Of a stretch of DNA of 39,523 nucleotides, positions 24,120 through 32,653 are shown piece after piece. The DNA lies in assembly GCA_020444075.1 (NCBI GenBank), contig JAHLLR010000048.1:1-39523 (forward strand). Direction: 5' to 3'. Below the pieces are notes generated by a model. That model was not told where the DNA came from. It did no database searches and saw only the letters and a program-made list of their open reading frames with translations. Origin of the DNA: Deltaproteobacteria bacterium. Lineage in GTDB: Bacteria > Desulfobacterota > Desulfobacteria > Desulfobacterales > Desulfosarcinaceae. A program made the translations under genes and the position numbers. The first letter of the stretch is position 1. Every line of letters starts with the position of its first letter.

Positions 24120-24989
24120 ATGATACCAAAAGCCATTTTCACCTTCGTCAATCTGCTCTGCATCACCGTCTCCGCCTATTTTGTCGTGGACGGTTTTTAC
24201 GGCACCATCTCGGCGCGGCTGACCCAGCCCCCCCTGGCGACGCAACAGAATGTCTACCGGGTCGGCGATACCGACACCAATAGCCTCCCCTTGTCCACCT
24301 ACAAGGCGGTACTGGAACGGAACCTGTTCGATACCCGTTCAGACAGTCAACCCCGGACGCAACAAGTGGATGTCGAATCCCTGGAAGAGACAAACCTGAA
24401 CCTGAAGCTGTGGGGAACGGTTTCCGGCACCGACAACGTCGACTACGCGGTTATTGAAGATGTCAAGGCCCGCGAGCAGAACCTGTACCGCATCGGCGAT
24501 GCCATCCAGACGGCCACGGTCAAAGAAATATACAGGGAGAAGGTCGTCCTCACCGTGAACGGGAAGGACGAAGTACTCCAGATGCAGGAACTGGAATCGG
24601 GCAAGGGAGCCTCGCGACCGGGCGGACTGCCCCTTCGTGCATCGGAACCCTCCTCCGGCGCGGTGCGTGCCCAGCGGATCTCCCTGAGGCGATCCTACAT
24701 CGAGCAGTCCATGACGGACATGGCGTCGCTGATGACCCAGGTGCAGATCCAGCCCCACATGGAAAACGGGGTACCGGCAGGCCTGGCCCTGTCCAGCATC
24801 AAACCCAATTCCATTTTCCGGAGAATGGGACTGAGAAACGGAGACATCATCTCCGGGGTGGACGGCAATGAAATTTCATCGGTAGACGATGCGTTGAAGT
24901 TGGTGGAAAGCCTTAAATCCTCATCCAATCTCTCCGTACAGCTAAAACGCAGGGGACAGGAAAAGAACATCGAATATAGCATCAGATAG
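24120..24989 (+). CDS. gspC: type II secretion protein GspC with PDZ domain
   Basis: A 289-residue inner-membrane protein that connects the platform to the secretin. It has one helix near 4-25, the homology region at about 45-150 (YKAVLERNLFDTR and LKLWGTVSG are typical) that binds the secretin N0 domain, and a C-terminal PDZ domain at about 195-289 (GLALSSIKPNSIFRRMGLRNGDIISGVDG). It is unusual in being placed after gspN rather than at the operon start, but it is directly before its partner gspD. Confidence 0.93.
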   Translation: MIPKAIFTFVNLLCITVSAYFVVDGFYGTISARLTQPPLATQQNVYRVGDTDTNSLPLSTYKAVLERNLFDTRSDSQPRTQQVDVESLEETNLNLKLWGTVSGTDNVDYAVIEDVKAREQNLYRIGDAIQTATVKEIYREKVVLTVNGKDEVLQMQELESGKGASRPGGLPLRASEPSSGAVRAQRISLRRSYIEQSMTDMASLMTQVQIQPHMENGVPAGLALSSIKPNSIFRRMGLRNGDIISGVDGNEISSVDDALKLVESLKSSSNLSVQLKRRGQEKNIEYSIR

Positions 24990-25040
24990 CCGGTCGGGCA
25001 CCCCCGGGCCCGTTGCCGGTGCAAACAGGAAAAAGAAGAT

Positions 25041-27407
25041 ATGGCAACTGAAAACACAATGGATGCTACCAGAAAACGCTTGATCGGCGCGCTTATCGCC
25101 GCGCTGACGTTCTTTCTCCTCGCCACCGGCGCCCCCGCCCAGGATCAGAATCAGAGCCAGAAGCAGGGGCAGGCAACCGGCGGCGGCACGGCGGCAAACG
25201 GGTCACAGCGCTATGTCTCCATCGATTTCAACAATGTGGATATCAGCGTGTTCATCAAGTTCATCAGTGAACTCACCGGGAAGAATTTCGTCATCGACCA
25301 GCGCGTCAAGGGCAAGGTAACCATCATCTCCCCGTCCAAGATTTCTGTCGAAGAAGCCTACAAGGTGTTCGAATCGGTTCTCGATGTTCACGGCTTCGCC
25401 ACCGTGGAGACCGGCAAGCTGATCAAGATCATTCCTTCTCCTGACGCCCGCACCAAAAACATCGAGACCCGAACCCAGGCCAGAGGCGATTCGGATAATG
25501 ACCAGGTGGTCACCCAGCTGATGCCCCTGCGCTTTGCCGACCCTGACGAAGTCAAACGGCTGTTCACCCCCATGGTTTCCAAAAGCAGCGTCATCCTTTC
25601 GTACGCGCCCACCAACACATTGATCATCACCGACAATTATTCCAATATCGCCCGCTTGATGAAGATATTGAAAACCATCGACATTCCCGGCGTGGGACGG
25701 GAGATCACCATATTTCCGATCCACAACGCCGATGCGGCCAAGCTGGTGTCCCTGCTGGAAACGGTGTTCAAGACCTCATCGGCGCCGGCCAAGAAAGGAG
25801 CCGTCCCAACGGACCGCAATGCCGCCTTCGTGGCCGACGAACGCACCAACAGCATCATCATGGTGGCCAGCGAAGTCGACACTAACCGGATCCGCAACCT
25901 GATCGACAACCTCGATCAGGAAACCCCCAAAGGCAAGGAAAGGATCCACGTCTACTACCTGGAATATGCCGTAGCGGAAGAAATCGTCGCCGTGCTCAAG
26001 GATCTTCCCAAGGAAGACAAGACCAAAGCCGCGGCTGCCAAGGAAGCGCCGGTGGTTTCCGACAAAGTCACGATCACGGCCGACAAAGCCACCAACAGCC
26101 TGATCATCACCGCCGACCGGGACGACTATGCCACACTGGTGGAAATCATCCGCCAGGTCGACATTCCCCGGTCCATGGTCTACATCGAAGCCCTGATCAT
26201 GGAGGTCAATGCCTCGAAAAGCTTCGATCTGGGCACCGAATGGATCGTGGGCGACGATGTCTCGCTGAACGAAGGCCGTCAAGGGGTCGTCGGCGGCGGT
26301 TTCGCCACCGACGAATCGAACCTGTCCCTATTACGCAGCACGACCCCCTCGCTCGCCTCCGGCTTTTCCCTGGGCCTGGTCGGCGAGGCCATAACCATAA
26401 GCGGCGTCTCGTTTCCCAGTATCGCCGCCATCGTGCAGGCCTACAAAAAAGACACGGATGTCAACATTCTCTCCACGCCCCAGTTGCTGACCACCGACAA
26501 CCAGGAAGCCAGCATTACCGTGGGCAAAAACGTCCCGTATCAGACCACGACATCGACGACCAACAACGACACCTACAACTCCTTCGAATACCGGGATGTG
26601 GGCAAAACCCTCAAGATCACGCCTCAGATCAACAAGGACCGCATGGTGCGGCTGAACCTGTCGCTGGAAGTCTCCTCGCTGGCCGATGCCAATACGACCG
26701 ACAGGCCCACGACGCTCAAGCGCACCGTGGAAACCACGGTAATGGTCAAGGACAGCGGTACCGTGGTCATCGGCGGGCTTATCGACGACACCTTTTCCCA
26801 AACCGAATACAAGGTCCCCTGCCTGGGGGACGTTCCCGGGCTGGGCTGGCTTTTTAAAACCCGATCCAAGGGCAGCGACAAGACCAACCTATTCATCTTC
26901 ATCACCCCCAAGGTGATCCAGAACCCAGGAGAAGCCACCGCCGTCTTCGAGTCCAAAAAAAACCAGATCGATGAAATGCGCGAGATGCAGATCAAGCTGT
27001 ATCAGGGCGGTAAGGTGCCCACTGATTCACCGCCTATTGCAACGGGTTCCCCAACCGAAACCGCCCCCGGGGCCATGAGGGACAACACGGGCGAAACCGG
27101 TACCGCCAACAGCGGCCCACTCATGCAGTCCCCGCCGGCCGCAGCTGAGTCAGTGAACAATCGTGCGTCAGGCGGTTATCTTCTTCAAGTGCAGTCTTTC
27201 AGCGACGAAATGTCGGCATTGGAATCGGTCGAGCGTCTCAAACGGATGGGGCATCCGGCCTATATCGCCGAAACGGATGTGGGCGGAAAGATCTGGTATC
27301 GAATACAAATCGGCGGCTTTCCGGACCGTGCGGCCGCACAAGCGGCCCGGGATGCTCTTTCCGACCAGGGCATTGCAGACACGCTAATCCTAAAAAACGA
27401 CCAATGA
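25041..27407 (+). CDS. gspD: type II secretin GspD with C-terminal SPOR domain
   Basis: A 788-residue outer-membrane secretin. A signal peptide ends near residue 33 (ATGAPA). The N0 domain spans about 53-125 (YVSIDFNNVDISVFIKFIS), followed by N1-N3 repeats and the secretin core from about 385, with the signature VPCLGDVPGLGWLFKTR near 592-608 and TNLFIFITPKVI after it. A Pro/Ser/Thr/Ala-rich linker (about 655-710) then leads into a SPOR domain (711-785: GGYLLQVQSF, WYRIQIGGF). SPOR domains normally bind denuded septal peptidoglycan. Ordinary secretins end in a short S-domain bound by a pilotin, so the SPOR tail may replace or supplement that anchor. No pilotin gene is seen here. The stop codon overlaps the gspE start. 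Confidence 0.95.
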   Translation: MATENTMDATRKRLIGALIAALTFFLLATGAPAQDQNQSQKQGQATGGGTAANGSQRYVSIDFNNVDISVFIKFISELTGKNFVIDQRVKGKVTIISPSKISVEEAYKVFESVLDVHGFATVETGKLIKIIPSPDARTKNIETRTQARGDSDNDQVVTQLMPLRFADPDEVKRLFTPMVSKSSVILSYAPTNTLIITDNYSNIARLMKILKTIDIPGVGREITIFPIHNADAAKLVSLLETVFKTSSAPAKKGAVPTDRNAAFVADERTNSIIMVASEVDTNRIRNLIDNLDQETPKGKERIHVYYLEYAVAEEIVAVLKDLPKEDKTKAAAAKEAPVVSDKVTITADKATNSLIITADRDDYATLVEIIRQVDIPRSMVYIEALIMEVNASKSFDLGTEWIVGDDVSLNEGRQGVVGGGFATDESNLSLLRSTTPSLASGFSLGLVGEAITISGVSFPSIAAIVQAYKKDTDVNILSTPQLLTTDNQEASITVGKNVPYQTTTSTTNNDTYNSFEYRDVGKTLKITPQINKDRMVRLNLSLEVSSLADANTTDRPTTLKRTVETTVMVKDSGTVVIGGLIDDTFSQTEYKVPCLGDVPGLGWLFKTRSKGSDKTNLFIFITPKVIQNPGEATAVFESKKNQIDEMREMQIKLYQGGKVPTDSPPIATGSPTETAPGAMRDNTGETGTANSGPLMQSPPAAAESVNNRASGGYLLQVQSFSDEMSALESVERLKRMGHPAYIAETDVGGKIWYRIQIGGFPDRAAAQAARDALSDQGIADTLILKNDQ

Positions 27408-29128
27408 ACAAATCCCTGGAAGATATCTTAAAAAGCAAATACGGCCTCTCCGATGAGGACTATGCCGACGCCGTCAGGCTCCACGATGAAAAAGGGGACC
27501 GCCTGCCGGACGTGCTGCTGCGTCGCAAGGTCATCAGCGAGACCCAATTGCTGGATGCCTTGAGCGACCAGTATGACCTCCCCTTCTGGCCGGAGCTTCC
27601 TCTGGAAAGCTTTGGGGAAGACCGTACCCGCAGTGCCCCCATCGCTTTTCTCAAGCGCCATGTCATGGTGCCGCTGGTGCTGAAGAACATCCCGGCGGCA
27701 GGGGTTACCGTTCTGCCAGAGGAGATGGTCAACATCATCGCCGTCAACGATCCTGCGGCCTTTCAGCCTCTGGACGACCTGGCCCGAATGATCGGCTTTT
27801 CGTCCTACAACCTGGTGCTCTCCACCAAAAGCGCCATTTTTGCCGCCATCAACCTGATCTTTGACATGAGCCGGGGCACCGCCGAGCAGTTGGTTCAGCA
27901 CATGGAAGAGGACGGCAGCACCATCATCAGCGAGATCGAGGACACTGCCGACCTGCTCGAGGACACCAGCGATGCCCCCATCATCAAGCTGGTCAATCAT
28001 ATCATCTCCCAGTCCATCAAGGCCCGTGCCAGCGACATTCACATCGAGCCGTATCAGGACAGCTTCAAGGTACGCTACCGCGTGGACGGAATCCTCTACG
28101 ACCTGCTCGCACCGCCAAAATGGATTCAGGCCTCACTGATTTCACGTATCAAGGTCATGGCCAAACTCAATATTGCCGAAAAGCGGCTGCCCCAGGACGG
28201 CCGCCTGGAAGTCAAAATCGGCAGCCAGAATGTGGATGTGCGTGTCTCCACCCTGCCCACCACCTTCGGTGAGCGAGTGGTCATGCGGCTGTTGAACAAA
28301 TCCGAAGAGGTATTGAACCTCAAGGAACTGGGGTTGTCGCCCGAGGATCAGGAACTGTTCAACAAGCTGGTGACCCAACCCAACGGTATCATTCTGGTGA
28401 CCGGCCCCACCGGAAGCGGCAAGACCACCACCCTCTATTCCGTGCTGGCCTCCATCATCAAACCGGACATCAACATCATCACCATCGAAGACCCGGTGGA
28501 ATACCAGCTCAAAGGCATCAGCCAGATCCAGGTGAACCCGAAAATAGATCTCACCTTTGCCCGCGGCCTGCGTGCCATCGTCCGCCAGGACCCGGATGTG
28601 ATCCTCATCGGCGAGATCCGCGACAAGGAAACCGCCACCATCGCCGTCCAGTCGGCCCTGACCGGCCACCTGGTGTTTTCCACCCTGCACACCAACGATT
28701 CGGCCGGTGCGATTACGCGGCTGGTGGACATCGGTGTCGAGCCGTTCCTCATCTCCTCTTCCGTCGTGGCGGTGATCGCCCAGCGTCTGGTGCGGGTGCT
28801 GTGCGATCACTGCAAGGAAGCCTACACCCCGGGTGTAATCCTGGAAAGCATCGGCATTTCCCGGGAGCAGTTGCGCAGCCACACCCTTTATCAGGCCAAC
28901 GGCTGTGAGAAGTGCTTTAACACCGGATACCGGGGTCGCATCGCCATATTCGAGATCATGCACATGCGCGAGGGATTAAAAAATCTGATCCTGAAGACCT
29001 TTGACGCCACCCAGATCAGACAATTCGCCCTGCAGTACAACATGAAAACCCTGCGCCAGAGCGGCATTGAGAAGGTGCTGGCCGGCATGACCACCATCGA
29101 AGAGGTCCTGCGGGTGACCCAGCAGTAA
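27404..29128 (+). CDS. gspE: type II secretion ATPase GspE
   Basis: A 574-residue cytoplasmic ATPase that powers pseudopilus assembly. An N-terminal GspE/PilB-type domain (about 1-150) precedes the motor: RASDIHIEP (208-216), Walker A GPTGSGKT (334-341), Walker B DVILIGEIRD (398-407), a His box (STLHTNDSAGA), and a zinc-binding tetracysteine motif (C467, C470, C501, C504). All catalytic residues are present. The ATG overlaps the gspD stop, so the two are translationally coupled. It closes the gsp gene set here; gspO is not present. Confidence 0.97.
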   Translation: MNKSLEDILKSKYGLSDEDYADAVRLHDEKGDRLPDVLLRRKVISETQLLDALSDQYDLPFWPELPLESFGEDRTRSAPIAFLKRHVMVPLVLKNIPAAGVTVLPEEMVNIIAVNDPAAFQPLDDLARMIGFSSYNLVLSTKSAIFAAINLIFDMSRGTAEQLVQHMEEDGSTIISEIEDTADLLEDTSDAPIIKLVNHIISQSIKARASDIHIEPYQDSFKVRYRVDGILYDLLAPPKWIQASLISRIKVMAKLNIAEKRLPQDGRLEVKIGSQNVDVRVSTLPTTFGERVVMRLLNKSEEVLNLKELGLSPEDQELFNKLVTQPNGIILVTGPTGSGKTTTLYSVLASIIKPDINIITIEDPVEYQLKGISQIQVNPKIDLTFARGLRAIVRQDPDVILIGEIRDKETATIAVQSALTGHLVFSTLHTNDSAGAITRLVDIGVEPFLISSSVVAVIAQRLVRVLCDHCKEAYTPGVILESIGISREQLRSHTLYQANGCEKCFNTGYRGRIAIFEIMHMREGLKNLILKTFDATQIRQFALQYNMKTLRQSGIEKVLAGMTTIEEVLRVTQQ

Positions 29129-29135
29129 GGCCGGG

Positions 29136-29525
29136 ATGAATGCCGCCATTATGGATAACTGCCTTATGAAAATTTTTTACATGGCTATGCTGTTTTTTCT
29201 GTCTGTCGGCCCCGCACTGGCCGGCCCCGTGGAACCGGGGCCGACGATGCAATGGGAGTCCTTGCCGGCAGCGGCAGCGCCCGTCCGTTTTTTCCAGAAA
29301 TACCTGTCCGGGGCGGACGGCCACCGCTGCCCCATGACTCCCTCGTGTTCCAGCTATGCCCTGCAGGCCATGCAGCGCCATGGAAGCGTCATGGGATGGA
29401 TCATGGCCTGCGACCGCCTGATGCGCTGCGGCCGTGACGAACTGAAGCGAAGCCCGTCCGTAATGACCCGCAGCGGCATCCGCTGCCAGGATCCGGTTCG
29501 AAACAACGACTTCTGGCTGCACTGA
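29136..29525 (+). CDS. yidD: YidD-like protein with N-terminal signal peptide
   Basis: A 129-residue protein whose core (about 50-103) fits the YidD/haemolytic-domain family: RFFQKYLSGADGHRCPMTPS, then CSSYALQAMQRHGSVMGW and RLMRCG. Typical YidD proteins are 70-100 residues, cytoplasmic at the inner face of the membrane, and help YidC insert membrane proteins. Here a hydrophobic segment (about 12-27) ending ALA-G looks like a signal peptide, so the protein is probably exported, which changes its likely role. Cysteines C65, C71, C92, C98 and C117 could form disulfides in the periplasm. It lies seven bases after gspE and seven before a TPR/membrane gene, suggesting work in the envelope with them. 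Three in-frame ATGs near the start make the exact beginning uncertain. Confidence 0.75.
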   Translation: MNAAIMDNCLMKIFYMAMLFFLSVGPALAGPVEPGPTMQWESLPAAAAPVRFFQKYLSGADGHRCPMTPSCSSYALQAMQRHGSVMGWIMACDRLMRCGRDELKRSPSVMTRSGIRCQDPVRNNDFWLH

Positions 29526-29531
29526 CACCCG

Positions 29532-30479
29532 ATGGCATCTCCCATGGCAATTCGACCCGTTTTCCGTTTTCTGATCATCGCCATCGGCGTCCCCCTGGTG
29601 CTGTTTGCCGCCACCACCCGCGCCTTCACCCAACTGACCATCGATGCGGACAGTCAATACCGCTACGCCCAATCGCGCCTCGATGCCGGGGCCGTCGACG
29701 AAGCGATTGTTGAATTCAACCGTTTTATTTATTTTTTTCCTGAAGACCCCAGAATTCCCCGGGCCCGATTTCAGACGGGCATGGCCCACTTCAATGCCGG
29801 CCGGTATCAAGCGGCAGCAGCCATTTTCAACCGGCAAACCGAAGCGTTTGCCGGTTCACCACTGGACAACCAGGCCTTTTTCATGCTCAGCCGCAGCCAT
29901 GCCCGCCAGGGCATGACCGAACAGGCCATATTGGATCTGCATAACCTCGTGGCCTTGTCTTCAGAGACGGATGTGATCGACCGGGCCCGCTACGAACTGG
30001 GATGGCTCCATGTGGATCAGGGTCGCTGGAACGACGCCGACCAGTCCTTCGGCGGCATATCCCCCGGCAATCAGAACCGCTTTCAGGTGGCTGACCTGAA
30101 GCAGGCCCTGGCCCTCAGCGAAGCGATCCCGGTCAAGCATCCAATGACCGCCGGTCTGCTTTCCATCGTGCCCGGCGGCGGCCAGCTTTACTGCAACAGG
30201 TATCAGGATGCGTTGACCGCCTTTTTGATCAACGCCGGCCTGATCTGGGCGGCATGGGAGGCATTTGACGATGAACAATACGCCCTTGGCGGCGTAATCG
30301 GTTTCGTGGAATTCGGTTTCTACGCCGGCAATATTTACGGCGCCGTCTCCGGTGCCCATAAGTACAACCGCGACCGGATTGCCGAGTATCGTGAACGTCT
30401 TAACCAGCGCAGGCAGGTGTCCTTATCTCTGGCCCCGGTACCCGAGGGTGCCGCCCTGCGCCTGACCCTCAGCTTTTAG
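29532..30479 (+). CDS. exported TPR protein with C-terminal membrane region
   Basis: A 315-residue protein of unknown role. A signal peptide or anchor spans about 11-29. Helical TPR-like repeats follow at about 38-190 (YAQSRLDAGAVDEAIVEFNR, ARFQTGMAHFNAGRYQAAAA, ARYELGWLHVDQGRWNDAD). Next is the PGGGQLY motif (214-220) with two or three hydrophobic segments (about 226-275), a pattern seen in DUF5683/TM2-like membrane proteins. The chain ends LRLTLSF, an aromatic end like that of outer-membrane proteins, though the hydrophobic spans look alpha-helical. The gene is tightly linked to the exported YidD-like gene and the PASTA gene. Envelope scaffolding is a reasonable guess, no more. A second ATG four codons on is possible. 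Confidence 0.65.
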   Translation: MASPMAIRPVFRFLIIAIGVPLVLFAATTRAFTQLTIDADSQYRYAQSRLDAGAVDEAIVEFNRFIYFFPEDPRIPRARFQTGMAHFNAGRYQAAAAIFNRQTEAFAGSPLDNQAFFMLSRSHARQGMTEQAILDLHNLVALSSETDVIDRARYELGWLHVDQGRWNDADQSFGGISPGNQNRFQVADLKQALALSEAIPVKHPMTAGLLSIVPGGGQLYCNRYQDALTAFLINAGLIWAAWEAFDDEQYALGGVIGFVEFGFYAGNIYGAVSGAHKYNRDRIAEYRERLNQRRQVSLSLAPVPEGAALRLTLSF

Positions 30480-30483
30480 CCTT

Positions 30484-31479
30484 ATGCCATCTCCCCCCGC
30501 TTCCCCGGTAAAGACGCTGGCAAAAAAAGCATTGCGAATCTCGCTGCTGGTCGCCCTTTTCGTAATCATGGCCGGTATGGGAACCTACCTGGCCCTGACC
30601 CTGATCATCAAGGGGGAGGATACCGTCATCGTCCCCGATCTGGTGGGAAAGGACGTCCTGTACGGGCTTGAAATCCTGTCGGACTTAGGACTCAATACCC
30701 GCGTCAAGGGAACGGAATATCATGACCGGGTGCCCAAAAACCACATCATCGATCAGGATCCGGGTCCCGGCGCTGCCATCAAGCGGGGGCGGGACGTTAA
30801 GATACGCGTCTCCCGGGGCACGGAAACTATTTTCATGCCCAATCTGGCCGGCTTTTCCCTCCAGCAGGCCAGGATCCTGTTGACGGAAAACGGCTTGTGC
30901 CAAGGGGTGCTGTCCGGCATGATCAGCTCCCGGTTCGACGCCGGACAGGTCATGGCGCAATATCCGCCCCCCGGTGGCATCGTTTCCCGCAACACCTGTG
31001 CCGATCTGTTGGTCAGCCGGGGGCCGTCGCCCCCGGCGTTTGCCATGGTGGATCTGTCCGGGTTTATCCTGGAGACGGCCATTCGCCGTCTGGAACAGAT
31101 GCAGTTGACAGTGGGAAGCATCCGTACCGCTCGCCGGTCCGATGCGCCGCTGGAAACCATCGTGGATCAAATGCCGCCCGCCGGGTACCGCGTGGCTTCG
31201 GGAAACCGGGTGGACCTCACGGTCAACCGATCCAATGACGGCCGGTATGCAGGCAATGCCGAAAACGGGAATCAGTTGGAATTGTTCAGGTTTTTCCTGG
31301 AAAACGGTTTTTTAAAGAAACGGGTCCAGGTAAAGATGAATCGGCGGCAGCTCTCACTCAACCTGTTCGATGATTTTTTGGCGCCGGGCCAAGAGATCTG
31401 GCTTTTAGTACCGAAAAGTGGTAACCCCACGATACTTGTGTATGTAGATGGCCAGTTGGTGGAAACCCGGTTTATGTGA
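30484..31479 (+). CDS. membrane-anchored PASTA protein without kinase
   Basis: A 331-residue bitopic protein: short basic cytoplasmic tail, one helix (about 18-42), then three PASTA domains (about 47-112, 114-178 and 182-250; IVPDLVGKDVLYGLEILSDL and FMPNLAGFSLQQARILLTEN open the first two), and a C-terminal alpha/beta part of about 65 residues with a KKRVQVKMNRRQLSLN stretch. PASTA domains bind peptidoglycan fragments or beta-lactams and usually sit on serine/threonine kinases or penicillin-binding proteins, but neither domain is present here. Similar kinase-less PASTA genes lie beside rpe in other deltaproteobacteria. It begins four bases after the TPR gene. Confidence 0.82.
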   Translation: MPSPPASPVKTLAKKALRISLLVALFVIMAGMGTYLALTLIIKGEDTVIVPDLVGKDVLYGLEILSDLGLNTRVKGTEYHDRVPKNHIIDQDPGPGAAIKRGRDVKIRVSRGTETIFMPNLAGFSLQQARILLTENGLCQGVLSGMISSRFDAGQVMAQYPPPGGIVSRNTCADLLVSRGPSPPAFAMVDLSGFILETAIRRLEQMQLTVGSIRTARRSDAPLETIVDQMPPAGYRVASGNRVDLTVNRSNDGRYAGNAENGNQLELFRFFLENGFLKKRVQVKMNRRQLSLNLFDDFLAPGQEIWLLVPKSGNPTILVYVDGQLVETRFM

Positions 31480-31528
31480 CGGGGTCTGGCCGTCGGACCG
31501 ATCGTGGAACTAGTGAGGAGAAGTGAAG

Positions 31529-32179
31529 ATGAAATGTATCGCACCGTCGATTTTATCGGCTGATTTTTCCCGACTGGGAGAAGAGGTTCGTGCTGTGGAG
31601 ACGGCCGGCGCAGACTGGATCCATGTGGATGTCATGGATGGTTGTTTCGTCCCGAACATCACCATGGGGCCACTGGTGGTTGAAGCGGTGCGCCGATCCA
31701 CCGCGCTGACCATCGATGTCCACCTGATGATCGACTCCCCGGAACGCTATATCAAAGATTTTTGCGATGCCGGCGCCGACTATATCGCTGTTCACCAGGA
31801 GGCCTGCACCCATCTGCATCGGACCATCCAGTTGATCCGCGAACACGGGGCCAAACCCGGAGTGGCCCTGAACCCCGCCACACCGGTCGAAGCCCTCCAA
31901 TGGGTGGTGCAAGACCTGGACTTCGTCCTGATCATGAGTGTCAACCCCGGTTTCGGCGGCCAGCAGTTCATCCCGTCGGCGCTGGACAAGGTGGCCCAAC
32001 TCAGGACAATCATCCGCAAGCGGAAATTATCCACCCTGATCCAGATCGACGGCGGCGTGAATGCCGGCACCATCGGCCGCATCTCGGCAGCCGGCGTGGA
32101 TGTGTTCGTGGCCGGCAGTGCCATCTTCGGCAGCGAAGACTATGAACGGACCATTTCAGAACTCAAGGCAAAGTGGTAA
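31529..32179 (+). CDS. rpe: ribulose-phosphate 3-epimerase
   Basis: A 216-residue TIM-barrel enzyme of the pentose phosphate pathway that interconverts ribulose 5-phosphate and xylulose 5-phosphate. Motifs in order: IAPSILSADFSRLG, HVDVMDGCFVPN (metal and catalytic Asp), VHLMIDSPERYI, MSVNPGFGGQQF, IDGGVN with the second catalytic Asp, and VAGSAIFG for phosphate. All are intact. I choose the ATG at 31529 because AGGAG lies eight bases upstream; a GTG two codons before it would be only two bases from that site. It is followed closely by aroQ. Confidence 0.96.
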   Translation: MKCIAPSILSADFSRLGEEVRAVETAGADWIHVDVMDGCFVPNITMGPLVVEAVRRSTALTIDVHLMIDSPERYIKDFCDAGADYIAVHQEACTHLHRTIQLIREHGAKPGVALNPATPVEALQWVVQDLDFVLIMSVNPGFGGQQFIPSALDKVAQLRTIIRKRKLSTLIQIDGGVNAGTIGRISAAGVDVFVAGSAIFGSEDYERTISELKAKW

Positions 32180-32191
32180 AGGGGGAAATCG

Positions 32192-32644
32192 GTGGCTGAC
32201 AGTCGGCAGAACTCATCCATTCTGGTGGTCCACGGCCCCAACCTCAACATGCTGGGAAAACGTGAACCCGAACACTACGGCAGCCAAACCCTGGACGACA
32301 TCAACGACGCCCTGCGTGCGAAGGCGGCGGGACTGGGACTCGAGGTTTCCACCTTCCAGTCCAACCACGAAGGGGAAATTGTCGAGGTCATCCAGGATGC
32401 CGTCGGGCAAATACAGGGCCTGATCATCAACCCGGCCGCTTACACCCATACCAGCGTGGCCATCCGGGACGCTGTCCTGCTCCTGAATGTACCGACGATC
32501 GAGGTCCACCTGTCCAACATCCATAAACGGGAACCGTTCCGGCACCGGTCTTTTATCGCCGACATCGCCACCGCGCAAATCTCCGGGTTAGGGGCTTCGG
32601 GGTATCTGTTCGCCCTGGAGGCCCTGGCGCAGCTGATCGCCTGA
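32192..32644 (+). CDS. aroQ: type II 3-dehydroquinate dehydratase
   Basis: A 150-residue enzyme of the shikimate pathway that dehydrates 3-dehydroquinate; type II enzymes form dodecamers. Motifs: [16 protein letters not shown] with the catalytic tyrosine, [28 protein letters not shown], and [17 protein letters not shown] with the catalytic histidine in the NPAAYTH segment. The start is GTG, with AAAGGGGGAAATCG upstream. The short N-terminal extension ADSRQNSS is the only departure from the usual start. It is twelve bases from rpe and nine from the next gene. Confidence 0.95.
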   Translation: MADSRQNSSILVVHGPNLNMLGKREPEHYGSQTLDDINDALRAKAAGLGLEVSTFQSNHEGEIVEVIQDAVGQIQGLIINPAAYTHTSVAIRDAVLLLNVPTIEVHLSNIHKREPFRHRSFIADIATAQISGLGASGYLFALEALAQLIA

Positions 32645-32653
32645 CGCGTTGCC

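Noticed and set aside
30484-31479. PASTA gene as a serine/threonine kinase or penicillin-binding protein
   Set aside because: The cytoplasmic part is too short for a kinase, and no transpeptidase motif (S-x-x-K) in a suitable domain is present.
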